Positions 53,775-61,685 are shown, numbered from the stretch's first letter. The stretch: 64,000 bases of DNA from Virgibacillus doumboii (GCF_902806455.1 NZ_CADCWQ010000001.1:2852001-2916000); one strand, 5' to 3'. Notes: generated from the letters alone by a model not told the origin. Program-made: numbers and translations.

Positions 53775-54287
53775 CTATCCAGAGCTTTCCTTCGCTTTAT
53801 TTTTTCCCTTTAAATTATCAATAAAGAAGATAATACAGGATGCTACTACTGCAATTATGAAATTGCTTGTTTGACTTAAACCAATTATTAATCCAATAGT
53901 ATAAAAAGCAAGGATTCGTATAAGCAGTATAGCAATATGATAAAATATGTCTTTTCCTTTTCCCGTGATATGTTGTATCAACACCGAAAAGAAGCTATCG
54001 ACAGTATACAAATAAATAACTAAAACGACCGTTAAAAGCATAAGTTTACTTGTGTTAACGTCTAATGAAAACATTGTGTTAGCAATGTTTGTTGAACCAA
54101 ACAGTGCAAATAATAATAAAGCAATTACTACAGTAGGAGCTAATCCAAGTATAAATGCAGCTGCAATAGCAGCGAATACCTTTCCTTTTTTCTTTTTAAT
54201 TTCCTCTTTTTCACCCTTGAAAATCCATATAAACAGCAGCAAAAATGAGATAACAAATACAATAATTATCGGTGTAATGATGGTCAT
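53775..54287 (-). CDS. Multi-pass membrane protein, YrvL-like
   Basis: A 170-residue protein with four or five membrane helices (IIVFVISFLLLFIWIF; VFAAIAAAFILGLAPTVVIA; MLLTVVLVIYLYTVDSFFSV; IAILLIRILAFYTIGLIIGL). Overall layout and the short charged first loop resemble the YrvL family, regulators of sigma-O activity in Bacillus, but the match is by memory only. ATG 54287 follows AAAGGGAG. It is a cassette gene. Confidence 0.6.
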   Translation of the reverse strand: MTIITPIIIVFVISFLLLFIWIFKGEKEEIKKKKGKVFAAIAAAFILGLAPTVVIALLLFALFGSTNIANTMFSLDVNTSKLMLLTVVLVIYLYTVDSFFSVLIQHITGKGKDIFYHIAILLIRILAFYTIGLIIGLSQTSNFIIAVVASCIIFFIDNLKGKNKAKESSG

Positions 54288-54355
54288 TTATATACTCCCT
54301 TTAAAAATTTGAAACACAAAAAAACTAACTTTAAAACTGACTATTTCCTCCAGAA

Positions 54356-54415
54356 TCTGGCACAATTCAGGAATAGCATTTATTCCGTATTAGCGCCCGT
54401 TTGTTGCACTAAACA
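54356..54415 (-). repeat. Cassette repeat R11
   Basis: CTGGCACAATTC, AGGAATA-GCATT-TATTCC hairpin, then GTATTAGCGCCCGTTTGTTG. The stop codon of the next gene (54409-54411) directly abuts it. This is the closest match to R2. Confidence 0.7.
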
Positions 54416-55050
54416 ATATTTCTGTGGAAAACTGTAGATGACTTCACCTTCCTGATCAAAAATTCAAACTTCGGTACATCATCAGCAACGACAACTAAGC
54501 GAATACGGGGATTACCTTTGCTATCGGACAATTTGATTTCTGCTTCACCGTCACGGTTTTTTACCACTTGTATTCGGTTATGGCCAAGTGCATCATTTTC
54601 TTTTAGTTCCTTTATATAGGATTCTTTTTCTTCTTTTGGAGCATTCTCTAATTCGACTAATTTCTCAGCGACATCCGTAATGGGGAAATCCGGCTGATCA
54701 TTTATTTCCAACCGGACTTCTCTTTTTCCATCTCGTTCAACCATTCCCATCCCAAAGATTTCATTTTGAAGATACGGGTCAAACGTTAAACTTGCCTGCT
54801 GGGTAACATAACCTTTATTATCTTTTTCGTTTGCAAAAACTAAACCACCACATTCAATTCCTTCATCATTATAAAAAATAGCGCCTGTCCTCGGTAAACC
54901 TTCCCTTTGTACTGGTTTCTCGTTAATCACCAAAGGGACTGAAAAATGCTCTTTGTTGCTTAACGCCATCCGAATCGTCTCGTCCTCATCTACAATGTTC
55001 ATTCTGCCTACATCAATTTCATCAAATTTTGTTCCCTTTTTCCTGGACAT
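54409..55050 (-). CDS. Hypothetical protein, 213 residues
   Basis: ATG 55050 follows AAAGGAG. A soluble, charged protein; residues 60-130 form a beta-rich repeat-like region (GAIFYNDEGIECGGLVFANE, then QQASLTFDPYLQNEIFGMGM), and the C terminus has NRIQVVKNRDGEAEIKLSDS then KGNPRIRLVVVADDVPKFEF. The alternation of short strands and turns suggests a beta-sheet scaffold that binds a ligand or protein. I have no family name. It is the last of the consecutive cassette genes. Confidence 0.65.
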   Translation of the reverse strand: MSRKKGTKFDEIDVGRMNIVDEDETIRMALSNKEHFSVPLVINEKPVQREGLPRTGAIFYNDEGIECGGLVFANEKDNKGYVTQQASLTFDPYLQNEIFGMGMVERDGKREVRLEINDQPDFPITDVAEKLVELENAPKEEKESYIKELKENDALGHNRIQVVKNRDGEAEIKLSDSKGNPRIRLVVVADDVPKFEFLIRKVKSSTVFHRNIV

Positions 55051-55246
55051 AAATTTAACTCCTTTGTATATGTGCTATTGCTATAGTTCAATACAATTGA
55101 GTACAAATCCTTTTAAGGTATTAAAATCTTCTAAATCTAATGGACCTTTCTGCAATATAAAAATATGCTTACACACCCAGGACTGCTGCTTCTTATTCCG
55201 GAATGGCTCCATTGACCGAACAACCACTCAAGAGAAGTTAACAAAA

Positions 55247-55271
55247 AAGAGTCCGTATTTAGGCACTCTTA
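55247..55271. terminator. Hairpin between cassette array and metal operon
   Basis: AAGAGT and ACTCTT (AAGAGTCCGTATTTAGGCAC then TCTT), weak tail. Confidence 0.35.
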
Positions 55272-55288
55272 GTTACTATCACTGTTTT

Positions 55289-55480
55289 TTAAAATATAAA
55301 GTTCTTTTTAACCTTGTCGACAATAAAATCTATTTCATTAATTCTTGATTCATTGTTTAATTCAACCTGACCACCAACACCTCCCAGTTTTTCATCAACA
55401 GTATCAAACGATTATGCATTAATTGAACATTATCTTCTCCAAAAATACTCGCTAGTTCCGCAATCGGGGGCTTCCAGGAA
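55289..55480 (-). pseudogene. C-terminal fragment of a small unidentified protein
   Basis: Minus-strand pieces joined by one frameshift near 55412 read AELASIFGEDNVQLMHNR, then FDTVDEKLGGVGGQVELNNE, ending SRINEIDFIVDKVKKNFIF. No start codon with ribosome site. The helical pattern suggests a coiled-coil tail. Confidence 0.4.
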
Positions 55481-55558
55481 AGTGAATAACAACAGAGTGG
55501 AAAAAACGAGGTAACTATACATGGTTGCTTCGTTTTTTTATTAGAATTTGTTCGAAAC

Positions 55559-55572
55559 TTGACCGCAGTCAA
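55559..55572. promoter_or_regulatory. TTGAC-N4-GTCAA box 1
   Basis: TTGACCGCAGTCAA, about 90 bp before the first HMA gene and followed by TTATTATTA. It is a near-perfect palindrome recurring twice downstream. Confidence 0.6.
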
Positions 55573-55661
55573 TTATTATTAGCTGGAAATACTCTATAGT
55601 TGTAAGTGTAAAAAGAAAACAAAAGAATTTTATTAAATAACTTGTAAAGGAGAAATATATT

Positions 55662-55895
55662 ATGCAAAAAGCAATCATTCAATTAGAAACTTTATCCTGT
55701 CCGTCGTGTATTCAAAAGATTGATCATGCAGTAAAAAAACTGGAAGGTGTCGATCCGAACAGCGCGAAGGTTCTGTTCAACTCCAGTAAGGTCAAGGCGA
55801 ATTTCGATGCTGAAACCGTTAAAATTGAGAAGCTGGAAAAAGCCATTGAAGACTTAGGCTACTCCATTATCAAAACGAAAGTAAAAGCTGCTTAA
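55662..55895 (+). CDS. HMA-domain metallochaperone 1
   Basis: A 77-residue HMA domain with the motif LSCPSCIQKI (CxxC) near residue 12. It is not of the usual GMTCxxC type: Leu-Ser precedes the first Cys. ATG 55662 follows AAAGGAG. It precedes a P1B ATPase that lacks its own HMA domain, so this protein may deliver metal to that pump. It is about 75% similar to the second HMA protein at 58091. Confidence 0.87.
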   Translation: MQKAIIQLETLSCPSCIQKIDHAVKKLEGVDPNSAKVLFNSSKVKANFDAETVKIEKLEKAIEDLGYSIIKTKVKAA

Positions 55896-55922
55896 TTCAA
55901 GAACAATAAACATTTTCAAAAC

Positions 55923-55936
55923 TTGACCGCACTCAA
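55923..55936. promoter_or_regulatory. TTGAC-N4-TCAA box 2
   Basis: TTGACCGCACTCAA, 85 bp before the P-type ATPase gene. The following TTATTATTA is also conserved with box 1. One arm base is changed (C for G). Confidence 0.6.
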
Positions 55937-56007
55937 TTATTATTACCCAACATCATTCTATACTGGAATCATCAATTAAACAATAATTAAATCTGGAGGG
56001 AAACAGC

Positions 56008-57927
56008 ATGCAGGGATATATTTTAGGGAAGAAAAATCAAATTACGCTGATCAGTGCCATTTTGATTGCCCTTGGCTTCTTTGGTCGATTTGGTCTAGAT
56101 AACATGTTCATTTTCAACTGGTCGCTCATCATTGCATCGATTCTCGGAATCGCACCGATTGCCATTCAAGCGTATCAGGCATTAAAAGTAAAAGTTGTCA
56201 GTATTGATGTATTAGTCACCATTGCCGTTATTGGCGCATTGCTCATTCAAAACTATGAAGAATCAGCAATCGTAACGTTCTTATTCTTATTTGGCGCTTA
56301 TTTGGAACAACGTACTTTAAACAAAACCCGTTCCGCCATCAAGGAATTAACCGAGATAGCCCCGGAAAGTGCATTGATCCAAATGGAAAATGGGGACTTT
56401 GAAGAAGTAGACGTGGATGATGTAGATGAAGACGATATCTTGTTAGTAAAAACTGGTGCAAAAGTGCCCGTAGACGGAACCGTGTTGACGGGTGAAGGGC
56501 ATCTCAATGAAGCAAGTATTACCGGTGAATCTGTACCAGTAAGTAAAACAAAAGATTCTGAAGTATTTGCAGGAACCATCCTGGAAAATGGAACCCTTCA
56601 AATTCGAGCAGATCGAGTCGGGGAAGACACGACCTTTGGCCGCATTATCGAGTTAGTGGAAGAGGCGCAGGATTCTAAATCAGAAGCTGAACGCTTTATT
56701 GACCGGTTTTCCAAATATTATACGCCAGCTGTATTAATTCTTGGTGCCATTGTCTGGCTGTTTACTCAAAATGTGGAACTGGCCATCACGATTCTCGTAT
56801 TAGGTTGTCCTGGCGCACTTGTTATCGGGGTACCTGTATCCAACGTTTCCGGCATTGGAAATGGTGCACGAAACGGTGTGCTGTTAAAAGGCAGTGAAGT
56901 CATCACGGACTTTAGCAAGGTGGACACCATCATTTTTGATAAAACAGGAACATTGACAGTCGGAAATCCTGAAGTAGCGGAAAAGGAATTTTATGGAAAT
57001 AATACAGAGCAAATTCTCGGATACTTGGCCAGTGTGGAACGCGAATCAGAACACCCGTTGGCAAAAGCTGTCCTTGAGGATATTGGTGAAACAACCTTCT
57101 CTACTGTGGAAGAAACCGAAGTTGTAAAAGGCGAAGGGGTTGTCGCAAAAGTGGACGGCCATCGTGTCGTCGTTGGTAACGTCGCACTAATGGAAAGAAA
57201 AAATATTCTATTGAACAAAAAGGCCAGAAAAGATATCGAACGCTTTGAACAAAACGGGAACTCACTCGTTCTCTCTGCGGTCGATGGAGAATTAAAGGCA
57301 CTGATGGGCATTCGCGACCAAATTCGCCCAGGTGTGAAACAGGATCTTCAAAGATTGAAAAAGCTTGGCGTGAAAAACCTCGTCGTCTTGTCCGGGGATA
57401 ACCAGGGAACGGTCGATTTAGTTGCTCGTGAATTGGCATTAACAGAAGCACATGGACACATGCTGCCGGAAGGAAAGTCAGCTTATATTGAAGAAATGCA
57501 GGCAAAAGGGCAAATCGTTGCCTTTGTCGGTGACGGTGTAAATGACAGCCCGTCCCTCACCTTAGCGGATATCGGGATTGCCATGGGAAGCGGAACAGAT
57601 GTTGCGATTGAAACATCTGATGTCGTCCTGATGAACTCGGACTTCAGTCGCTTGCCGCATGCATTAGGTTTGACAAAAGCAACCGCTAGAAACATGAAAC
57701 AGAACATCACCATTGCAGTCGGAGTCGTGTTCGTCTTGTTAGCAAGCCTGTTATTTAGTGAATGGATGAACATGTCAATTGGCATGCTGGTTCACGAAGC
57801 AAGTATCCTGGTTGTTATCTTCAACGCGATGAGATTGCTGAGGTACCATTTAAGAGGCAGTAAGTTTCATAATGATATCAAAACACAAAAGAATGCAGAA
57901 ACAGCGAACGCAGATAAGGCTGCTTAA
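56008..57927 (+). CDS. Heavy-metal P1B-type ATPase with atypical CPG motif
   Basis: A 639-residue P-type ATPase without N-terminal metal-binding domain. Actuator TGES at ASITGESVPVSK, phosphorylation loop FDKTGTLT (Asp near residue 312), nucleotide-domain HP in SEHPLAKAV, and hinge GDGVNDSPSLTLADIG are all intact. The transmembrane metal motif is LGCPGALVIGVP, where the common P1B motif is CPC. The last helices carry MLVHEASILVVIFNAMRLL. The changed Cys makes the metal hard to predict; iron, haem-linked or zinc export is as likely as copper. ATG 56008 follows GGAGGG. It is flanked by two HMA proteins and a Dps. Confidence 0.9.
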   Translation: MQGYILGKKNQITLISAILIALGFFGRFGLDNMFIFNWSLIIASILGIAPIAIQAYQALKVKVVSIDVLVTIAVIGALLIQNYEESAIVTFLFLFGAYLEQRTLNKTRSAIKELTEIAPESALIQMENGDFEEVDVDDVDEDDILLVKTGAKVPVDGTVLTGEGHLNEASITGESVPVSKTKDSEVFAGTILENGTLQIRADRVGEDTTFGRIIELVEEAQDSKSEAERFIDRFSKYYTPAVLILGAIVWLFTQNVELAITILVLGCPGALVIGVPVSNVSGIGNGARNGVLLKGSEVITDFSKVDTIIFDKTGTLTVGNPEVAEKEFYGNNTEQILGYLASVERESEHPLAKAVLEDIGETTFSTVEETEVVKGEGVVAKVDGHRVVVGNVALMERKNILLNKKARKDIERFEQNGNSLVLSAVDGELKALMGIRDQIRPGVKQDLQRLKKLGVKNLVVLSGDNQGTVDLVARELALTEAHGHMLPEGKSAYIEEMQAKGQIVAFVGDGVNDSPSLTLADIGIAMGSGTDVAIETSDVVLMNSDFSRLPHALGLTKATARNMKQNITIAVGVVFVLLASLLFSEWMNMSIGMLVHEASILVVIFNAMRLLRYHLRGSKFHNDIKTQKNAETANADKAA

Positions 57928-57934
57928 TCATACT

Positions 57935-57970
57935 GGGGAAGTATTCTTCATGAAGCAGAACAACTTCCCC
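57935..57970 (+). terminator. Terminator-like hairpin after the ATPase gene
   Basis: GGGGAAGT and ACTTCCCC pair around a 20-base loop; the T tail is weak. Confidence 0.5.
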
Positions 57971-57987
57971 GACATATTTAATCAAAT

Positions 57988-58001
57988 TTGACCTGCGTCA
58001 A
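57988..58001. promoter_or_regulatory. TTGAC-N4-GTCAA box 3
   Basis: TTGACCTGCGTCAA, perfect arms, about 90 bp before the second HMA gene. The distance to the start codon is nearly the same as in boxes 1 and 2. Confidence 0.65.
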
Positions 58002-58090
58002 TTTCAAAAGATGGAACCTCAGTTATACTTAAAATGTAAAGAGAAATAGGTGGAACAAAACGTCTCAATTATAAAAAGGAGAGATACAAA

Positions 58091-58327
58091 ATGCAAAAAG
58101 CAACAATCCATTTAGAAACCTTATCTTGTCCATCCTGTATGCAAAAGATCGAGAATGCAGTCAAAGGATTGAACGGTATCGAGAAAGACAGCGTGAAAGT
58201 GTTATTCAACTCAAGTAAAGTAAAAGCCAATTTTGACTCAGAAGCCGTAGCAATAGAAACAATCGAAAAGGCGATTGAAGACCTGGGATATCCAGTTATC
58301 AAATCAAAGGTGAAAGCCGTCGCCTAA
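58091..58327 (+). CDS. HMA-domain metallochaperone 2
   Basis: A 78-residue paralogue of the protein at 55662, with ETLSCPSCMQKIENAV as metal loop and VLFNSSKVKANFDSEAV shared almost exactly. ATG 58091 follows AAAAGGAGAG. It is 83 bp before the Dps gene and may be co-transcribed with it. Confidence 0.87.
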   Translation: MQKATIHLETLSCPSCMQKIENAVKGLNGIEKDSVKVLFNSSKVKANFDSEAVAIETIEKAIEDLGYPVIKSKVKAVA

Positions 58328-58410
58328 GTTACAATTAAAATGTAACCCACTTCCACAGTTTGTTTCATAACAGTGACAGCAAATAGTAAACATAATAGGA
58401 GGAATAGAAC

Positions 58411-58974
58411 ATGGCACAAAACAAAACACCGCAAGAAAGACTGCAAGAAGAACAAAAGCACAAAGAACACGTACACCACACAAAAATCAACGCAGCAGCC
58501 ATTGCAGATCATATTTTGGGAAATATTCATACAATGCATATAAAGTTGCACCAGTATCATTGGTATGTGAAAGGGCCGCATTTCTTCAGTCTTCATGACA
58601 AATTGAAAGAAATGTACCATACAAACGAAGAATGGTTCGATAAAATTGCGGAACGCTTGATCGCTTCTGGCCATAAACCAGCTTCCACAACCGCCGAATT
58701 CGTAAAATATTCCATGCTTTCGGAAGATCCGGCTGACAAGTATTTGAAAGCGGAAGAAATGATTGAAATTGTGATCGAAGATTTCAGGAACACCCGTGGT
58801 TTAACCATACGCGCTATCCGTTTGGCACAAGAAGAAGACGATGATGCGTTAGAAGATACACTGATTGCTTTCAAAGAACATTTTGACGAAAATATCTGGA
58901 TGCTGCAAGCATACCTTGGCAAAGAAGCATTGGAAGACGACGATGATTTTGAAGTGGATGATGACGAAGAATAA
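58411..58974 (+). CDS. dps: Dps family ferritin-like protein
   Basis: A 187-residue Dps protein. The intersubunit ferroxidase ligands are present: HQYHWYVKGPHFFSLHDKLK (His, and the second His) and then EMYHTNEEWFDKIAERLIAS (Asp/Glu). The N terminus is a 30-residue Lys/Gln/His-rich arm that may bind DNA, and the C terminus is a very acidic tail (EDDDDFEVDDDEE), both beyond the core fold. Dps dodecamers oxidise and store iron and shield DNA under peroxide stress. ATG 58411 follows AGGAGG. Its grouping with a metal ATPase and HMA proteins supports an iron or metal stress module. Confidence 0.92.
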   Translation: MAQNKTPQERLQEEQKHKEHVHHTKINAAAIADHILGNIHTMHIKLHQYHWYVKGPHFFSLHDKLKEMYHTNEEWFDKIAERLIASGHKPASTTAEFVKYSMLSEDPADKYLKAEEMIEIVIEDFRNTRGLTIRAIRLAQEEDDDALEDTLIAFKEHFDENIWMLQAYLGKEALEDDDDFEVDDDEE

Positions 58975-59060
58975 AACTTCCTTTCGCAACTGACTGGAGT
59001 GGATATATTGGCCATTCTGCTGGCGTCATCAAATTATTTTCTCTGGTAAGAGGGATCAAT

Positions 59061-59087
59061 AAGGACTGGGATTTTTCCCAGTCCTTA
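59061..59087 (+). terminator. Terminator of the Dps gene
   Basis: AAGGACTGGG-ATTTT-TCCCAGTCCTT. Confidence 0.8.
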
Positions 59088-59384
59088 CGTAATTCTCTTC
59101 AATATATTATTTAGTTATCTTTTAAATCACCCTTGCACGCTTTTATAAATTCTTCGCTGTAACCGCGTATGTTTTTGATTCAATTGCAATATCGCTTAGA
59201 GATGGCCGCTTCCTTCTCTAATGCTCCTCTGATTTTGACCATAATGTTTTCTCCGTTCCAGAATCATTTATAATATCTCAATTGCTTTTTATTCAACTTT
59301 TCTACCCTATCGCTAATACCAATTATTCCAAAACAATTAGTTCAGTGCAATCATTTTCACAAAAATTAAGACACCTAACTTATT
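59088..59384. other. Gene-free stretch
   Basis: I see no coding frame. The last 80 bp (AACAATTAGTTCAGTGCAAT then CATTTTCACAAAAATTAAGA) resemble the sequence before cassette repeats R9 and R10. Confidence 0.4.
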
Positions 59385-59412
59385 CAAGATAGGCGCCCGA
59401 TTGAGGCATATT
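59385..59412 (-). repeat. Cassette repeat R12
   Basis: AAGATAGGCGCCCGATTGAG, directly after the stop codon of the gene at 59415. Confidence 0.6.
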
Positions 59413-59414
59413 TT

Positions 59415-59615
59415 TTATTCCTCTATATCAACCAATTCAGCCTTAAGAATTTGATATTTAACTAGTTCAACTGTTTGGCCTTGTGTATTTTCCACAGGGA
59501 TAAAATCAGTCGCAATCCCCGAGTAATTACGACTGATTGAACCCTCAATTCGTATGTTTTTAAACTGCTCTCCATCGGACATTGTAATGTCATAAATATG
59601 AATTTTTTTCGCCAT
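59415..59615 (-). CDS. Hypothetical protein, 66 residues (isolated cassette)
   Basis: ATG 59615 follows AAAAGGAGAGG; a longer frame to 59648 has no ribosome site. The sequence KKIHIYDITMSDGEQFKNIR, then GIATDFIPVENTQGQTVELV, then KYQILKAELVDIEE suggests a small beta-barrel. Similar short proteins occur in Bacillaceae but have no name that I know. Repeats lie on both sides (R12 and 59650-59700). Confidence 0.6.
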   Translation of the reverse strand: MAKKIHIYDITMSDGEQFKNIRIEGSISRNYSGIATDFIPVENTQGQTVELVKYQILKAELVDIEE

Positions 59616-59649
59616 AATATCCTCTCCTTTTAAAATTTTATATGCCACA

Positions 59650-59700
59650 AATTGGCCCGATTGCGGAATACTACTTTTTCCATAAAATACCCTTTGGACA
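59650..59700 (-). repeat. Cassette repeat R13 (right end of array)
   Basis: AAATTGGCCCGATTGCGGAA, then TACTACTTTTTCCATAAAAT and ACCCTTTG. The 5' half (TGGCCCGATT, GGAATA hairpin) fits R2 and R11. Confidence 0.5.
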
Positions 59701-59863
59701 CATCATATCCAAAAGGATAAACCTTCGCAACTTTATTCCAAACCCACATCAATCCTTTTAACGTTTGAAAATTATTTTATTGACAGAAAATAAATATTAT
59801 GATTTAATATCCATAATCTAATTTTACTTTTAAAAACATAGCATCAAATAATTAAATATAAAG

Positions 59864-59914
59864 GGAAGCCCCCTAAAAGTTCACACGTTGGGTGTGTATC
59901 TTTTAGGGGGCTTT
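59864..59914 (+). terminator. Strong terminator
   Basis: AGCCCCCTAAAAG and CTTTTAGGGGGCTTTTT pair; the loop holds CACACGTTGGGTGTG, a second small stem. Confidence 0.85.
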
Positions 59915-60004
59915 TTATTTTGGGAAGGTGATTATCCAGCAAATAACTAGCTCTACCTGTGTAGCTATTTTAAAGATTTCATATGTTCTTTGGAGGAAGA
60001 TAAT

Positions 60005-60322
60005 ATGCAAAAATTATCAGTTAACTTAACAATACCGATACCGTCAGATTCAGTTCTCATTTCTAAGATCGAATTACAAGAACTAAAGAAAAAGGAGCTA
60101 ACCGGAGTATATTGGTCTATGAAAGACCTTGAGGAAAAAATTAATCGAAAAAATGAATGGATTAAAGAAAATATTCTTTATCCTGCCAAGTTCCGAAAGG
60201 TTCTTGATATTGAATATAGGGGATTCGTATTTTATCCCCAGAAAAAAGGCCAGACGTGGTCGTTCCATGCATTAAAGATGTCCAATTTCTTAGATAAGAA
60301 TTTTCATAGGATATTTTCCTAA
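60005..60322 (+). CDS. DUF771 family protein (excisionase-like)
   Basis: A 105-residue protein from ATG 60005 behind GGAGGAAG. The sequence TIPIPSDSVLISKIELQELK, then WSMKDLEEKINRKNEWIKEN then ILYPAKFRK, matches DUF771, a phage and mobile-element family with a MerR/excisionase-like winged helix. It is immediately before the integrase gene, which supports a role in excision or in control of the integrase. Confidence 0.78.
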   Translation: MQKLSVNLTIPIPSDSVLISKIELQELKKKELTGVYWSMKDLEEKINRKNEWIKENILYPAKFRKVLDIEYRGFVFYPQKKGQTWSFHALKMSNFLDKNFHRIFS

Positions 60323-60419
60323 CATTAGATTATCGAACATTTGCTATTCATTACAAAGCTAAGTTAAGATAAGGAAGACCCATTGGCCACCCTTATCTTT
60401 TAGGGGAAGGGGTGGATTT

Positions 60420-61529
60420 ATGGCTAGCATACAGAAAAGAGGAAACACTTATCAGTACACTGTGAGTCGCTTGATTAATGGAAAATCAAAACCAATAAGA
60501 AAAGGAGGCTTTAGAACCAAGCATGAAGCTAGAGTTGCAGCTTCTGAAATTGAAGTTCAGCTGAGTAAAGGTATACTTCCACACTTAAAACCAGCTCCTA
60601 TAGATGAATACTTTGAAAAATGGGTTAAACTGTACAAATCAAATTTATGTGGTACCACCCTAAAACATTATGAGTATACACTAAAGGCGATTAAAGATTA
60701 TTTTGGAAGCAAACCATTACAAGAAATTAAAAGGCACGAATATCAGCTGTTTTTAAATAAATTCGGTTCCAATAAATCTAAGGAAACTGTTGAAAAATTA
60801 AATACTCATATTCGTGCTTGTGTAAAAGATGCGGTTGAAGAACAAATAATTCACCATGATTTTACAAGAAAAGCTGTATTAACTTGGACAACATCTGGAA
60901 AAAAACCTAGCGATAAACACTTAAATTTCAAAGAAAGTGAACGGCTTTTAAATGAAATATGGGACAACCTGGATAAAGGCTTAACTTATTCCTTATTACT
61001 GCTAGGTTTAACTTCAGGAATGCGTTTTGCAGAAATGGTGGGATTAACTAGAAAAGATTTCGATTTTGAAAATAACGTTATTACTATTAATAAAACCTGG
61101 GGCTATATGAAAAGGAACCCCAAAGGTTTCGGACCAACCAAAAATGAACAATCCAATCGTACAATTAAAATGGATCAACTAACTATGAATCACTTTAAGC
61201 AAATGTTTAAATCCACTCCCACTAACTTGCATCAATTAGTGTTTTATAGTCCTGGTTCCAAATACCAAGTAATAAGTAATACAGTTGCAAATAAGCTATT
61301 AAGAAAATTATTAAATGATCTAGAAATTAATCCCGTTACTATACATGGATTAAGACACACTCATGCCAGTGTTTTACTTTACAAGAAGGTATCAATTCAT
61401 TATGTTAGTGAACGTTTGGGACATAGTGACATTGAAACAACACTAAAGGAATATACACATGTTATTAAGGAATTACGTGAGGAAGATGAGATGGGTACTG
61501 TTAATACTTTTGAGAAGATGATTGTGTAA
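60420..61529 (+). CDS. int: Tyrosine recombinase/integrase
   Basis: A 369-residue tyrosine recombinase. Residues 1-55 are an arm-binding domain (ASIQKRGNTYQYTVSRLING), 60-160 a SAM-like core-binding domain, and 170-365 the catalytic domain: first Arg in TSGMRFAEMVGL, HxxR in TIHGLRHTHASVL, His in ERLGHSDIETT and nucleophile Tyr in LKEYTHV. ATG 60420 follows GGGGAAGGGG. It ends 136 bp from tRNA-Leu. It is predicted to integrate the island into the tRNA 3' end; the arm sites are probably the TGTGTAAAA repeats. Confidence 0.93.
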   Translation: MASIQKRGNTYQYTVSRLINGKSKPIRKGGFRTKHEARVAASEIEVQLSKGILPHLKPAPIDEYFEKWVKLYKSNLCGTTLKHYEYTLKAIKDYFGSKPLQEIKRHEYQLFLNKFGSNKSKETVEKLNTHIRACVKDAVEEQIIHHDFTRKAVLTWTTSGKKPSDKHLNFKESERLLNEIWDNLDKGLTYSLLLLGLTSGMRFAEMVGLTRKDFDFENNVITINKTWGYMKRNPKGFGPTKNEQSNRTIKMDQLTMNHFKQMFKSTPTNLHQLVFYSPGSKYQVISNTVANKLLRKLLNDLEINPVTIHGLRHTHASVLLYKKVSIHYVSERLGHSDIETTLKEYTHVIKELREEDEMGTVNTFEKMIV

Positions 61530-61542
61530 AATTTGTGTAAAA
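61523..61542. repeat. Candidate integrase arm site, right
   Basis: TGTGTAAAATTTGTGTAAAA overlaps the end of the integrase gene; it is an exact copy of 26686-26705. Confidence 0.6.
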
Positions 61543-61590
61543 TCGTTTCATTTTCTATCGTTTTCTATCGTATTTCCAAAAAATAGAAAA

Positions 61591-61626
61591 AACTCATAAA
61601 CATTGATATATCAACGTTTATGAGCC
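61591..61626 (-). terminator. Hairpin after tRNA-Leu (terminator of the tRNA operon)
   Basis: CTCATAAACATTGATA pairs with TATCAACGTTTATGAG. It is carried by the island and resembles the hairpin at 26546-26588, so the island restores a terminator after integration. Confidence 0.65.
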
Positions 61627-61665
61627 AAATATAATTTCTTAACTGAAGCAAAATTTACCTAAAAG

Positions 61666-61685
61666 TACCGGTGGCCGGGGTCGAA
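61666..61685. repeat. Right attachment site (attR), inside tRNA-Leu
   Basis: taccggtggccggggtcgaa begins exactly at the discriminator base and covers the acceptor 3' strand and most of the T arm. Confidence 0.9.

Larger units (their letters stand above)
26623..61685. mobile_element. About 35-kb genomic island integrated in tRNA-Leu(CAA)
   Basis: It is bounded by the 20-bp att repeats and has a tyrosine recombinase (60420-61529) and a DUF771 excision-type protein next to the tRNA. Inside the ends are identical 20-bp direct repeats (26686-26705 and 61523-61542), candidate arm-type sites. No phage structural, conjugation or replication genes are seen, so it is a non-self-mobilising island or a decayed element. 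Cargo: two peptide-signalling loci, an ATP-grasp cluster, two IS66 copies, a repeat-linked gene cassette array and a metal/Dps operon. Confidence 0.8.

Noticed and set aside
54953-55348. 131-codon plus-strand frame
   Set aside because: Antisense to the start of the 54409-55050 gene and to a gene remnant; composition is unlike a protein.
46691-59700. Cassette repeats as a CRISPR array
   Set aside because: Spacing is gene-sized and variable, repeats are imperfect and structured, and no cas genes are present.
60420-61529. Island integrase as an integron IntI
   Set aside because: It has an arm-binding N terminus as in ICE/phage integrases, targets a tRNA, and I see no IntI-specific extra helix.
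26623-61685. Prophage interpretation of the island
   Set aside because: No capsid, tail, terminase, lysis or replication genes; the HMA/Dps operon and cassette genes are not phage-like.
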